From: Alphaproteobacteria bacterium
Lineage (GTDB): Bacteria; Pseudomonadota; Alphaproteobacteria; RF32; CAG-239
Assembly (NCBI GenBank): GCA_015062585.1
Contig: SUUJ01000002.1
Coordinates: 17,263-81,262 of the forward strand
Direction: 5' to 3'
DNA length: 64,000 nt
Below, in pieces: positions 35,973 to 47,100 of the stretch. Position numbers and translations under genes: made by a program. Positions within the stretch are counted from its first letter, which is position 1. Each line of letters starts with the position of its first letter. Below the pieces are notes generated by a model. It was not told the DNA's origin. It saw only the letters and a list, made by a program, of their open reading frames with translations, and made no database searches.

Positions 35973-38705
35973 ATGTCGCAAAAAATATGTCTGATTGATG
36001 GTTCCGGATACATTTTCAGGGCTTTTTACGGGCTTCCGCCGTTAACATCTCCCGAAGGAGTGCCTGTAAATGCTGTTTATGGCTTTACCAATATGTTTTT
36101 AAAGCTTACAACCAAGATTCCTTGCGACTATTGTTTGGTTTTGTTCGACGCTAAGCGTCAAAATTTCAGAAATCAAATTTTTGCCGACTATAAAGGAACT
36201 CGCAAAGAAACCCCGGAAGAGCTTATTCCTCAATTTCCCATAATCCGCGAGGCTGTTGATGTCTTAAACATAAATCATTTGGAAATGGAAGGTTATGAGG
36301 CTGATGACCTGATTGCCACCTATACCGAAAAAGCTTTAGCCAAAGGTTTAGAGGTAGTAGTTGTTTCCGGCGATAAAGACTTAATGCAACTGATTCGTCC
36401 TAATGTCGAATTTTATGATCCGATGAAAGACAAATTTTTTACTCCCGAAGATGTAAAAGAAAAATTTGGCGTATATCCTGACAAAGTTGTCGATGTTCAA
36501 GCCCTTTCAGGCGACAGCATAGACAATGTTCCGGGTGTGGCTGGGATAGGTCCTAAAACGGCGGCTCAGCTGGTTGAAGAGTTCGGATCTTTAGAAGGTA
36601 TTTTGGAACACGCTCACGAGATAAAACAAGAAAAACGCCGGCAAACATTGATAGACAATGCCGAAAATGCACGCATTTCATTAAAACTGGTAACTTTGAA
36701 AAATGATGTACCGGTTGATTTGGATATAGAAAGTTTTCACTGCAAGTGCCCTGATGCTGACAAAATGCACAATTTTATTGATAAATATGGCTTCAATTCA
36801 TTAAAAAACAGAGCGGAAAAATGGCTTGTAGAACGCTGTTCAACGGTTGAAAACCTTGATGTTGCGCAAGAAATAAAAAAACAATATCATCTTATTGATG
36901 ATGAAGAAGGTTTAAAACAACTTGTCGCAAGTATAAAAAAATCATCCAAAATGGCCGTTTCGGTTATAAGCACCGGACCAAACTATATTTTTGATGATAT
37001 GATAGGATTGGCTGTCTCTTCGGATTTCGGCGAAAGTTACTATATTCCGTTAAAATCATCATCACAAAGCGATGATTTATTTTCCGTTACCACACCTGCT
37101 AAACAAATAAGTAAACATCAGTTTGAAAAATATCTGAAACCGCTTTTTGAAAGCAAATCGACCTTAAAAATCGGTGCTAATATCAAAAACAGTATGCATT
37201 TTATTGCCAAATATTATGGCGCTGTCAATTTCGAGCCTTATGATGATATTTCGGTAATATCTTATTGTTTGTCAAGCTCGGAGCATACTCACGATATAAA
37301 CACGCTTGCCAAGGTATATTTTGATGATGATTTGCCAAAACTTGATGATATTCAAGGAACCGGCAAAAATAAAATCGAGCTTTCTGCCTTAGAAACCGAA
37401 ATCCTAAAAAATTATATGTGCAAACAAGCTGATTATATCTATCGATTGCACGATGTCTTAAAACAAAATCTTATTTCCGAGAGTAAAACATCTGTTTATG
37501 AAACTTTTGACAGGCCACTTGTAAAAACACTGTTCAATATGGAATGTCGAGGTGTAAAAATAAATTCGTCTTCGCTAAGAGAATTAAGCGTTTGGTTTGA
37601 TAAAGAGATGAAAGATATTGAAAAAGAGATTTTTGCAATTGCCGGCGAAGAGTTTAATATCGGGTCACCCAAACAGATTGGCGAAATTTTGTTCATAAAA
37701 AAAGGATTAAAAGGCAAAAAGACAGCTTCAGGTGCTTGGGCAACCGGGGCCGAAGTTTTAGAAACTTTGGCCGAAGAGGGCGAAGAGCTGGCGTCAAAAA
37801 TATTGCAATGGCGAGAAATCAGTAAATTAAAATCAACCTATACAGATTCTCTTTTTTCTTTGATTGATAAAGAGGGGAGGGTTCATACAACCTACGCGCA
37901 AACCGTAGCCAACACCGGAAGACTTGCTTCAAATAACCCTAATTTGCAAAATATTCCCATCAGAAGCGAAATGGGTAAAAAAATTCGCTCATGTTTTATA
38001 GCCAAAGAAGGTCACAAGCTTATTTCTTGTGATTATTCGCAGGTAGAATTGCGTTTGTTAGCCGATGTCGCCGATGTCAAAAAGCTTAAACAAGCTTTTG
38101 CAGATGGTATAGATATTCATACCGCCACTGCGTCGCATGTTTTTGGCGTAAAACCTGAAAATGTTGACGCAAATCTGCGTCGTCAAGCCAAAGCTATTAA
38201 CTTTGGTGTGGTTTACGGAATATCTGCTTTCGGATTGTCTAAAAACATCAACTCTACACCGGCAGAGGCCAAGGCTTATATTGATGCTTATTTTGAACAA
38301 ATGCCCGAAATTAAAGCTTATATGGATAAAACAATAGCTTTTGCTCACGCTAACGGTTTTGTGGAAACACCGTTTGGACGCAAGTGCTCTGTTTTAGGTA
38401 TTAACGATTCCAACAAACGCCTTGTGGCAAATGCCGAAAGAGCAGCTATCAACGCTCCAATTCAAGGCGGTGCCGCCGACATCATCAAACTTGCGATGAA
38501 CAAAATTGAAGCTGAGTTAACAAATCGCGGGCTAAAAACCAAAATGTTACTTCAAGTACATGACGAACTTGTTTTCGAAGCACCGGAAAACGAAGTTGAT
38601 GAAGCCTTGTCCATAATTAAACAATACATGGAAAATATTGTCGATTCCTCGGTTGAATTTAAAGCCGAAGCAGGTGTTGGAAACACTTGGACCGAAGCTC
38701 ACTGA
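35973..38705 (+). CDS. polA: DNA polymerase I (degenerate proofreading domain)
   Basis: 910 residues. The 5'-3' exonuclease domain (1-290) is complete. The polymerase domain is also intact: motif A DYSQVELRLLA near 687, the O-helix RRQAKAINFGVVYG near 735, and motif C QVHDELVFEAP near 868. The middle 3'-5' exonuclease domain has lost its catalytic acids. The FDTET region reads VSVISTG (near 329), the LKYD region reads IKNS (near 404), and the YxxxD region reads YMCKQ (near 480). It should fill gaps and remove RNA primers but not proofread. The start has a TAAGGA site. Confidence 0.97.
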   Translation: MSQKICLIDGSGYIFRAFYGLPPLTSPEGVPVNAVYGFTNMFLKLTTKIPCDYCLVLFDAKRQNFRNQIFADYKGTRKETPEELIPQFPIIREAVDVLNINHLEMEGYEADDLIATYTEKALAKGLEVVVVSGDKDLMQLIRPNVEFYDPMKDKFFTPEDVKEKFGVYPDKVVDVQALSGDSIDNVPGVAGIGPKTAAQLVEEFGSLEGILEHAHEIKQEKRRQTLIDNAENARISLKLVTLKNDVPVDLDIESFHCKCPDADKMHNFIDKYGFNSLKNRAEKWLVERCSTVENLDVAQEIKKQYHLIDDEEGLKQLVASIKKSSKMAVSVISTGPNYIFDDMIGLAVSSDFGESYYIPLKSSSQSDDLFSVTTPAKQISKHQFEKYLKPLFESKSTLKIGANIKNSMHFIAKYYGAVNFEPYDDISVISYCLSSSEHTHDINTLAKVYFDDDLPKLDDIQGTGKNKIELSALETEILKNYMCKQADYIYRLHDVLKQNLISESKTSVYETFDRPLVKTLFNMECRGVKINSSSLRELSVWFDKEMKDIEKEIFAIAGEEFNIGSPKQIGEILFIKKGLKGKKTASGAWATGAEVLETLAEEGEELASKILQWREISKLKSTYTDSLFSLIDKEGRVHTTYAQTVANTGRLASNNPNLQNIPIRSEMGKKIRSCFIAKEGHKLISCDYSQVELRLLADVADVKKLKQAFADGIDIHTATASHVFGVKPENVDANLRRQAKAINFGVVYGISAFGLSKNINSTPAEAKAYIDAYFEQMPEIKAYMDKTIAFAHANGFVETPFGRKCSVLGINDSNKRLVANAERAAINAPIQGGAADIIKLAMNKIEAELTNRGLKTKMLLQVHDELVFEAPENEVDEALSIIKQYMENIVDSSVEFKAEAGVGNTWTEAH

Positions 38706-38708
38706 TTT

Positions 38709-41024
38709 TTAAGAAACTCTTCCGCTCGGTCTTTGATTGAAACTAACACGCACAGGCGCTTTACTAAAGTCAATAGGGGTGTAGTTTTGTTTTATTGCTT
38801 TCATACTTTCAATACATCTTGGGTTTTCTGTTTCTAATACATTAGCATACCTTGTTGCAATATCATCCCATTTTTCTCTTTCTTTAGACCCTTTTGGAGG
38901 AATAGCATCACCAAAAATTTCTTTTTCAAATTTTTCGACATCTTGTCCGCAATAAAACTCTCCTAAGTGCTTTTGATAAAACTTGTGAGTGCAATAAGAC
39001 TCTATATTGGTAACAATGTAATGATCGTGAAAATCGGTATTAGAAACATGTTGTCTTACATAATTGCTGTCAATCAAACCCTCTTTTTTAGCCAAGGCAA
39101 CAACAGTGCTTTCCATGTTTGCGTCGCTTAAAGAGCCATAGTCTGCGGGGCAAAGACCTTTTATTGAAGAGCGAGGATATTGTGTCTGAAAGATATCTTG
39201 TAAATAAAATCTTCCGGTTGCAATTCTGTTAATATCTGTTTCTTCACCTTTTTGATCGGTATAAAGCGGTGGTTCGGCAATATTTTTACCAAAACGAGAG
39301 TTTATTTCTTTGGCCAGTTTAACCGAATCATCATAACTTCCGACATAAATAGTCATACCTTTTCCATTATCTCCTCCACTGGCGATTTTATGATCTACGT
39401 CAAGAGCTTCTAAAAATTCCGCTACAGCCTTAGTTGTGGCGTGTTCTCTATTTGGTACGACATCTAAGTGAAGTTTCCATCCTTGCCATGCTCTATTAGA
39501 TGAAGAGTTATATGCAGATGATTTTTGAGGTAGTCCTGTTTCTTTTATATGTTCTGCCGTACGTGGATTTTTTTCGTCTCCGGTGCGAGCAATAGCTTCT
39601 TCTTTGGCTTTTTTTCGTTCTTGAGTTTTTACAATGTAACTTAACTCAGCTTGTTCCATCGGGCTGATGTTTTTTGTTTTTGCTTTTGCCTCAAGAACGC
39701 GTTTTCGCTCATTTTTAGTTTTTTCATAAGGTTTTAAATTTTTATTTTCTGGATTCTCTTCCTCAGTATCATTATTTCTAAACTGCTGTTTATTTTGCAA
39801 TGTTTTAAGCAACATAGCAGTTTGAGTTTCAATAGAGTTCAAAAACTCATCATTAAGCTCAGGAGCTCCGATAGTTTTTACCGGCGGATTAGATGTCATA
39901 GCAGCGGCCAACAGTCTTGCCTTAAATTCCGGTGATTTTATATTACCGAAAGAAATGGTCTTGTTGTCTTTTTTAGCTTTTGCCACTAATTCCTTGAAAA
40001 CAACCATATCAGGAATTTTCGACTTACCGTCTTTGTCTTTTGCGCTCAAAGAAACATTGTTTTTCGAAGACGCATTAACAAAAGTGCACGCACCGTCTTC
40101 AGTTTTTAGTTTAGCTCTAAAATTGATATCTTTTTCATCTTCTTCATATTGCCATTTCATCTTTTGAGCAATGTTTTTGGCAAAAGTACGCCATGGTTGC
40201 TTAAATTCATCGGTTGCTTCTGTGTTTGGCGGCAATTCTTGAGAAGAATCAACAACATTGGTTTGATTATTTGGTGTGCGTTCATTTTTAATAACTTTTC
40301 CGAGATACGCTCTCATAGACTCAATACATTGATCGCAAAAAAGCTTGGGTTTATTTGCTTCTTCCAGAGGAGCAAAAGCAACATCTCTGCCGATACAGCC
40401 TTTTGTTGCGCAGTGTACACCGTATTTTGTGTCGGTTATATTACTTCTATCATCCGGCGTGGCTTCAAAAACATGGCTAAATTCGTGAAGGATAAGCCTT
40501 TTGAATTTATTTTGAGTAAAGCAACTTGTCGAAACGACAGTTCCTACTTGCGGTGTTGATATACCAAAACCAAATAAACCATCTTCATTGTATATTTTTT
40601 TGTTTGTAATACCGATACGAAAATAGTTTGTCGGCGTGTTTGCATTTAAATGCGAATTTTTCCATTTTACTTGTTCTGCAGCTGCTTTGCTATAATTAAA
40701 ACCGCCGTTTTCACGCTTGCTAAAAGCTTCATACCAGGCCATAGATTCTCCCGGTACAAGATATCTGCCGTTTGGCAAAGCTATAAACTCATCATTGCCG
40801 TTAGGATAATATTGTTCAAATTGCTCTTTTGATATTGTCCCGTCAAAGTCAATGGATTTTCCGGTCAAAACATTTGTTAATTTATTTTTATAACGAACTT
40901 CTATCCCAAAGCGGTCTTTATATTCAGGGAAAAGATCCAAAAATTCTTTACAGGACTCAATAGCTGTATTTACGTAATTAACAGAAACATCTTCAGCCAC
41001 ATCTATAACAAAAGAATACTTCAT
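38709..41024 (-). CDS. Large protein with archaemetzincin-like zinc site (unknown)
   Basis: 771 residues from the ATG at 41024 (AGAGG six bases upstream; the TTG just before it is less likely). The N-terminal domain (about 1-260) has HEFSH (181-185 in TTG numbering) and then H205-C206-x4-C211-x19-C231-x2-C234. In archaemetzincins (peptidase M54) the order is HExxH, a third His next to Cys, then Cx4C and CxxC 19 residues later. The match is exact except for a longer loop between the HExxH and the third His and a missing Met after the second Cys. Residues about 340-385 loosely resemble LPD7 domains. A domain near 510-585 (WKLHLDVV...GKGMTIYVG) is not recognised. It has no signal peptide. Being an effector for the VirD4 system is a guess. 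Confidence 0.78.
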   Translation of the reverse strand: MKYSFVIDVAEDVSVNYVNTAIESCKEFLDLFPEYKDRFGIEVRYKNKLTNVLTGKSIDFDGTISKEQFEQYYPNGNDEFIALPNGRYLVPGESMAWYEAFSKRENGGFNYSKAAAEQVKWKNSHLNANTPTNYFRIGITNKKIYNEDGLFGFGISTPQVGTVVSTSCFTQNKFKRLILHEFSHVFEATPDDRSNITDTKYGVHCATKGCIGRDVAFAPLEEANKPKLFCDQCIESMRAYLGKVIKNERTPNNQTNVVDSSQELPPNTEATDEFKQPWRTFAKNIAQKMKWQYEEDEKDINFRAKLKTEDGACTFVNASSKNNVSLSAKDKDGKSKIPDMVVFKELVAKAKKDNKTISFGNIKSPEFKARLLAAAMTSNPPVKTIGAPELNDEFLNSIETQTAMLLKTLQNKQQFRNNDTEEENPENKNLKPYEKTKNERKRVLEAKAKTKNISPMEQAELSYIVKTQERKKAKEEAIARTGDEKNPRTAEHIKETGLPQKSSAYNSSSNRAWQGWKLHLDVVPNREHATTKAVAEFLEALDVDHKIASGGDNGKGMTIYVGSYDDSVKLAKEINSRFGKNIAEPPLYTDQKGEETDINRIATGRFYLQDIFQTQYPRSSIKGLCPADYGSLSDANMESTVVALAKKEGLIDSNYVRQHVSNTDFHDHYIVTNIESYCTHKFYQKHLGEFYCGQDVEKFEKEIFGDAIPPKGSKEREKWDDIATRYANVLETENPRCIESMKAIKQNYTPIDFSKAPVRVSFNQRPSGRVS

Positions 41025-41144
41025 CAAAAACCTCTTTTAGCTTTTTTTGTTGCATTCAGAATATCATAAATTAAGCCTTTTTTCAATTACAAATTTTATG
41101 CACAAAAAATCGGGAAAACTTTAAATTTTTCTTTGGTTTTTTAA

Positions 41145-43631
<2,487 letters not shown>

Positions 43632-43638
43632 TCACAAA

Positions 43639-43665
43639 AAAAAGCCTCGATTTTCGAGGCTTTTT
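43639..43665 (+). terminator. Intrinsic terminator after gyrB
   Basis: 12-bp stem (AAAAAGCCTCGA with its complement) around a tight TTT loop, followed by a T-run. Confidence 0.92.
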
Positions 43666-43764
43666 ATTTGTTTGCTTTGTTGAAAATTTGTAAAAATAAA
43701 ATATGTTGACTAAAATTAAGCAAAGCTTACAATCACATATCACCACACAAAAGGAAATATATAG

Positions 43765-44841
43765 ATGAAACTACATCAAGCTGTTGCATTATTTTTTATT
43801 GTTTTACCGACTTTTGCCGAAGCGGGAGAATGGTCTTACAATATAGAGGGGCATGCACAGGGACTGTATGGTTATACCGACACAAAAAAACATAATCATG
43901 GCGTAGGAAAAGCTAATATTAACACATCAATAGATTATTTGTTTGAAAATGATGACAGACTTAGTCTGAATTTTGATATTATGGGCGGAATAGATAAAGA
44001 GTTACAAGATTACAATCAAGGGCGCTGGGGCGAAGAAGCTTATGTAATTTATGACTCTTCCTATGGTCAAATAATGTTGGGTCAAGTATATAATGTGGCG
44101 TCACTTTTTCATAATGGAGCATATACAACCGGCGCTTTGTCAAATCCGTCAGATATAGTTGATTTTTTATCAAATCCCAATTGGCGCCGCACATCAAAAG
44201 AAACTTATTTTGCCACACTTAATTCAACCGACATAAACACCGACGGCGTTGCTCCGAAGATTAACTATATTTCACCTGAATATAAAGGAACAGCTATCGG
44301 TTTTTCATATATGCCGGATAGTTATAATCGTCGAGGCCTAATCAACAAACATTCAGATTATGCCCATGATGACGGATTTGTCGGCGCAATATATAATGAT
44401 ATGGATTTTAACTTTTTTAGCACTCAAGCTTCTTTCGGTTATGCCCAATACCACGGAAACGACAAAGAATTTTCTTATTCTTTGCGCATAAACAAAGGTA
44501 ATTGGCATATCGGCGGTGGTTATCGCAAAACTTATATCGACGGTGACGACAAATCAAAAAAATCTCAAGATTTGCTATCTGACTTTGACTCATATCGCGA
44601 GGGCGAGGCATGGAATATAGGTATTGGCTTTGAATTTGGCCCCATTCAATCAAGTTTGAACTATTTCGAAAGCTCATCCGATAATACGGATAATCAAAAC
44701 AAAATGGTTGCCTTTTCCAACCAATACCAGTTTAATGAATACATAGATATTTATATAGCTGCTGCTCACACCGATTATGAAAATATTTATGAAAGTAAGT
44801 CAGGTTATGCTATTGTCAGCGGAATAGGAGTAAAATTTTAA
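43765..44841 (+). CDS. Gram-negative porin
   Basis: 358 residues with a signal peptide (cleavage near AEA, residue 20). The mature part is built of amphipathic beta strands with aromatic girdles, contains the motif WGEEAYVIYDSSYGQIMLGQ (a typical porin strand-turn-strand) and ends in Phe (GIGVKF). This fits 16-stranded general porins of the alphaproteobacterial type. AAAGGA precedes the start. It is 3 bp upstream of a winged-helix regulator, which suggests co-transcription. Confidence 0.9.
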   Translation: MKLHQAVALFFIVLPTFAEAGEWSYNIEGHAQGLYGYTDTKKHNHGVGKANINTSIDYLFENDDRLSLNFDIMGGIDKELQDYNQGRWGEEAYVIYDSSYGQIMLGQVYNVASLFHNGAYTTGALSNPSDIVDFLSNPNWRRTSKETYFATLNSTDINTDGVAPKINYISPEYKGTAIGFSYMPDSYNRRGLINKHSDYAHDDGFVGAIYNDMDFNFFSTQASFGYAQYHGNDKEFSYSLRINKGNWHIGGGYRKTYIDGDDKSKKSQDLLSDFDSYREGEAWNIGIGFEFGPIQSSLNYFESSSDNTDNQNKMVAFSNQYQFNEYIDIYIAAAHTDYENIYESKSGYAIVSGIGVKF

Positions 44842-44844
44842 GTT

Positions 44845-45447
44845 ATGTCAAATGTTTTAATATTGTCAGAAAACGAAACTTTTAAATCAGACTTGTCAGA
44901 TCAAATCAAACATCATATACCCGATTTTGAAGTTACGGAGGATAAAGATTCAGCTGACATAATAGTGGTTGATGAAAACGCGGATATATTAAAAAGCATA
45001 GAAAAAAACATTCCGGTTATTTTCTTGAGTTTTGATGACAACAGCAGTGTAAAAGCTCACACTATCATACAAAAGCCGTTCGTATTAAGCGCTTTTTTAG
45101 ACGCGGTAAAATCTTCTATAAACATTTTTGAAAACTCTGATGAAGGCAATTTAGAATTTAACGACTATATTTTGTATTCTTCTCGCAAAGAAATTTATAA
45201 CAACAGAGATAAATCAACTACCAAACTGACCGAAAGAGAAGTGTCGGTAATCAAATATTTATATAAAAATGCCGGCAAAATTGTTTCTAAAAACGATTTA
45301 ATGCAAGAAGTTTGGGAATATTCGGCAGATGTCGCAACTCATACGGTTGAAACCCACATCTATCGTTTGCGCCAAAAGGTCGAAAAAGACGATACTGACA
45401 GTCAAATAATCATCACATCGGATGGTGGTTATCAGTTAAAATTTTAA
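44845..45447 (+). CDS. OmpR-type winged-helix response regulator with atypical receiver
   Basis: 200 residues. The C-terminal half (about 105-200) is a winged-helix DNA-binding domain (LTEREVSVIKYL...VETHIYRLRQKV...GGYQLKF). The receiver is short. The Asp in VVDEN may be the phosphoacceptor and the KPF Lys is kept, but the acidic pair near the N terminus reads LILSENE instead of DD. Phosphorylation may be weak or absent. It begins 3 bp after the porin stop. No histidine kinase is next to it. It converges with rlmN and overlaps it by 4 bp. Confidence 0.87.
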   Translation: MSNVLILSENETFKSDLSDQIKHHIPDFEVTEDKDSADIIVVDENADILKSIEKNIPVIFLSFDDNSSVKAHTIIQKPFVLSAFLDAVKSSINIFENSDEGNLEFNDYILYSSRKEIYNNRDKSTTKLTEREVSVIKYLYKNAGKIVSKNDLMQEVWEYSADVATHTVETHIYRLRQKVEKDDTDSQIIITSDGGYQLKF

Positions 45448-46502
45448 GAATTTTTGCTTTTTAATTGTCCGCAAGCAGCCAAAATATCCTGCCCTCTGGC
45501 TACACGAATAGGAGCTTCATAACCGGCAGATTCCAAGGCCTTAGAAAATGCATGGACACGATTGTTTGAACTCGGTTTAAAATCACAGCCCGGCCAAGGG
45601 TTAAAAGGAATAAGATTAAATTTTGCGCCTAATTTGAACTTTTTCATCAGGGATATAAGTTCTTTAACATCATCCATAGTGTCGTTAAAATGATCTAACA
45701 TCAAATATTCAAAAGTAATCATTCGACTCATGCCCATAATAGCCTGATATTTTTGACAAGCGCTCAAAACCTCTTCAATTTTATAACGATTGTTAATAGG
45801 CATAATCTGTGAGCGTTTTTCATTATTTGGAGCGTGAAGACTGATAGCAAGCTTTACACCCAATTCAGAAGCAACAGACTCAATATGAGGCACTATTCCG
45901 GAGGTTGATAAAGTAATTCGGCGCTTTGATATGGCGATTCCATCTCCGTCAGACAATATTTTTAAGGCCTTAAAAACCTCTTCTTTGTTATGTAAAGGTT
46001 CACCCATGCCCATAACTACAATATTGGATAAAAAGCGTGTTTCATTGGTGGGAGACGGCCATTCGCCATAAGCATCTCTTGCCACCATAAACTGAGCAAC
46101 AATTTCACCGGCAGTCAAATTGCGGGTTATTTTTTGGCTTCCCGTATGGCAAAATTTACATCCTACCGCGCAACCCACCTGAGTTGATATACAAACAGCT
46201 CCACGGTCCTCTTCCGGTATATAAACGGTCTCGATTCTTTGTTCGTCAGCAAATTCTAATAACCATTTTCGCGTTTTGTCGGAAGACAATTGTTCGGTTA
46301 CAATTTTAGGACGAGAAATAGTATAGTTTTCTTTTAATTTTGCGCGCAAATCCTTTGATAAGTTGCTCATCTTGTCAAAATCGGTTTCGCCTCTAAAGTA
46401 AATCCATTGCCAAAGCTGTTTGGCTCTAAAAGGTTTTTCACCGATTAGGGTCAATTCTTCGCTCAATTCTTCTTTAGATAATCCGATAAGCTCTTTTTTC
46501 AT
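45444..46502 (-). CDS. rlmN: 23S rRNA/tRNA m2A methyltransferase RlmN
   Basis: 352 residues from the ATG at 46502, which overlaps the upstream stop (TAATG); a GTG nine bases earlier is the alternative. The radical SAM cluster is Cys111-x3-Cys115-x2-Cys118, followed by HTGSQ. The catalytic Cys pair of the family is seen in AVCIST and in AACGQL near the C terminus. It methylates A2503 of 23S rRNA and A37 of some tRNAs. Confidence 0.97.
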   Translation of the reverse strand: MKKELIGLSKEELSEELTLIGEKPFRAKQLWQWIYFRGETDFDKMSNLSKDLRAKLKENYTISRPKIVTEQLSSDKTRKWLLEFADEQRIETVYIPEEDRGAVCISTQVGCAVGCKFCHTGSQKITRNLTAGEIVAQFMVARDAYGEWPSPTNETRFLSNIVVMGMGEPLHNKEEVFKALKILSDGDGIAISKRRITLSTSGIVPHIESVASELGVKLAISLHAPNNEKRSQIMPINNRYKIEEVLSACQKYQAIMGMSRMITFEYLMLDHFNDTMDDVKELISLMKKFKLGAKFNLIPFNPWPGCDFKPSSNNRVHAFSKALESAGYEAPIRVARGQDILAACGQLKSKNS

Positions 46503-47005
46503 TATTTGCACTTGTTAGATATAGCTTTATAGGCAGAGGTAAAACCGTTCAAAGAATAAGTATCTTTTGTTTTGGTTCCCTTGGCCGATGTTCCGTTGAT
46601 GATCATACGAGAACCGCGTTTCATGGCGTTTACGATATCTTTGTCATCTTTGGTAGACATTGCCCAAGCTTTGTCATCACTGACAAAAAGCTTAAATGTT
46701 TGCGCTCCGACCTTAAGCTCTGTTTCGCTGTTTGGCTTATATTTATAGCCGGCGTTAACATTCACTACATCATAGCTTTTTTCATTGGGACGATGAGTAA
46801 CCACAACATAAATATCGCCTCTTTTGGTATATCTGCCTTCATCTTTTTTCGGTGTTGAAGCCATATAGCATACAGGACCGGCATTATCTCGATAATAATA
46901 AGCAGTCCAATCGCCATATTCACCAATCAATTTTTGTTCGGCGGCATTTGCACACAAAACATTGCCAAACAAGGCTAACAAACTAAAAAACATACATTTT
47001 TTCAT
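46502..47005 (-). CDS. Invasion-associated locus B (IalB) family periplasmic protein
   Basis: 167 residues with a signal peptide (cleavage near ANA, residue 21). The mature part matches the IalB pattern: YGDWTAYY, CYMAS.P, RGD.Y..V..RP, a final GTS.KGT.T.DTYSL.GFT.AY, and a terminal Cys. The name comes from Bartonella, but the family is common in free-living alphaproteobacteria and no role in invasion is implied. It is coupled to rlmN, a frequent pairing in the class. Confidence 0.9.
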   Translation of the reverse strand: MKKCMFFSLLALFGNVLCANAAEQKLIGEYGDWTAYYYRDNAGPVCYMASTPKKDEGRYTKRGDIYVVVTHRPNEKSYDVVNVNAGYKYKPNSETELKVGAQTFKLFVSDDKAWAMSTKDDKDIVNAMKRGSRMIINGTSAKGTKTKDTYSLNGFTSAYKAISNKCK

Positions 47006-47100
47006 ATGAATATACCCACAATTTAGTTAATTTTAATACGATTATAATTGCAAAATATATAAAAACTGTTAATTTCTTAAAAAAATTTAAGGAAAAACTC

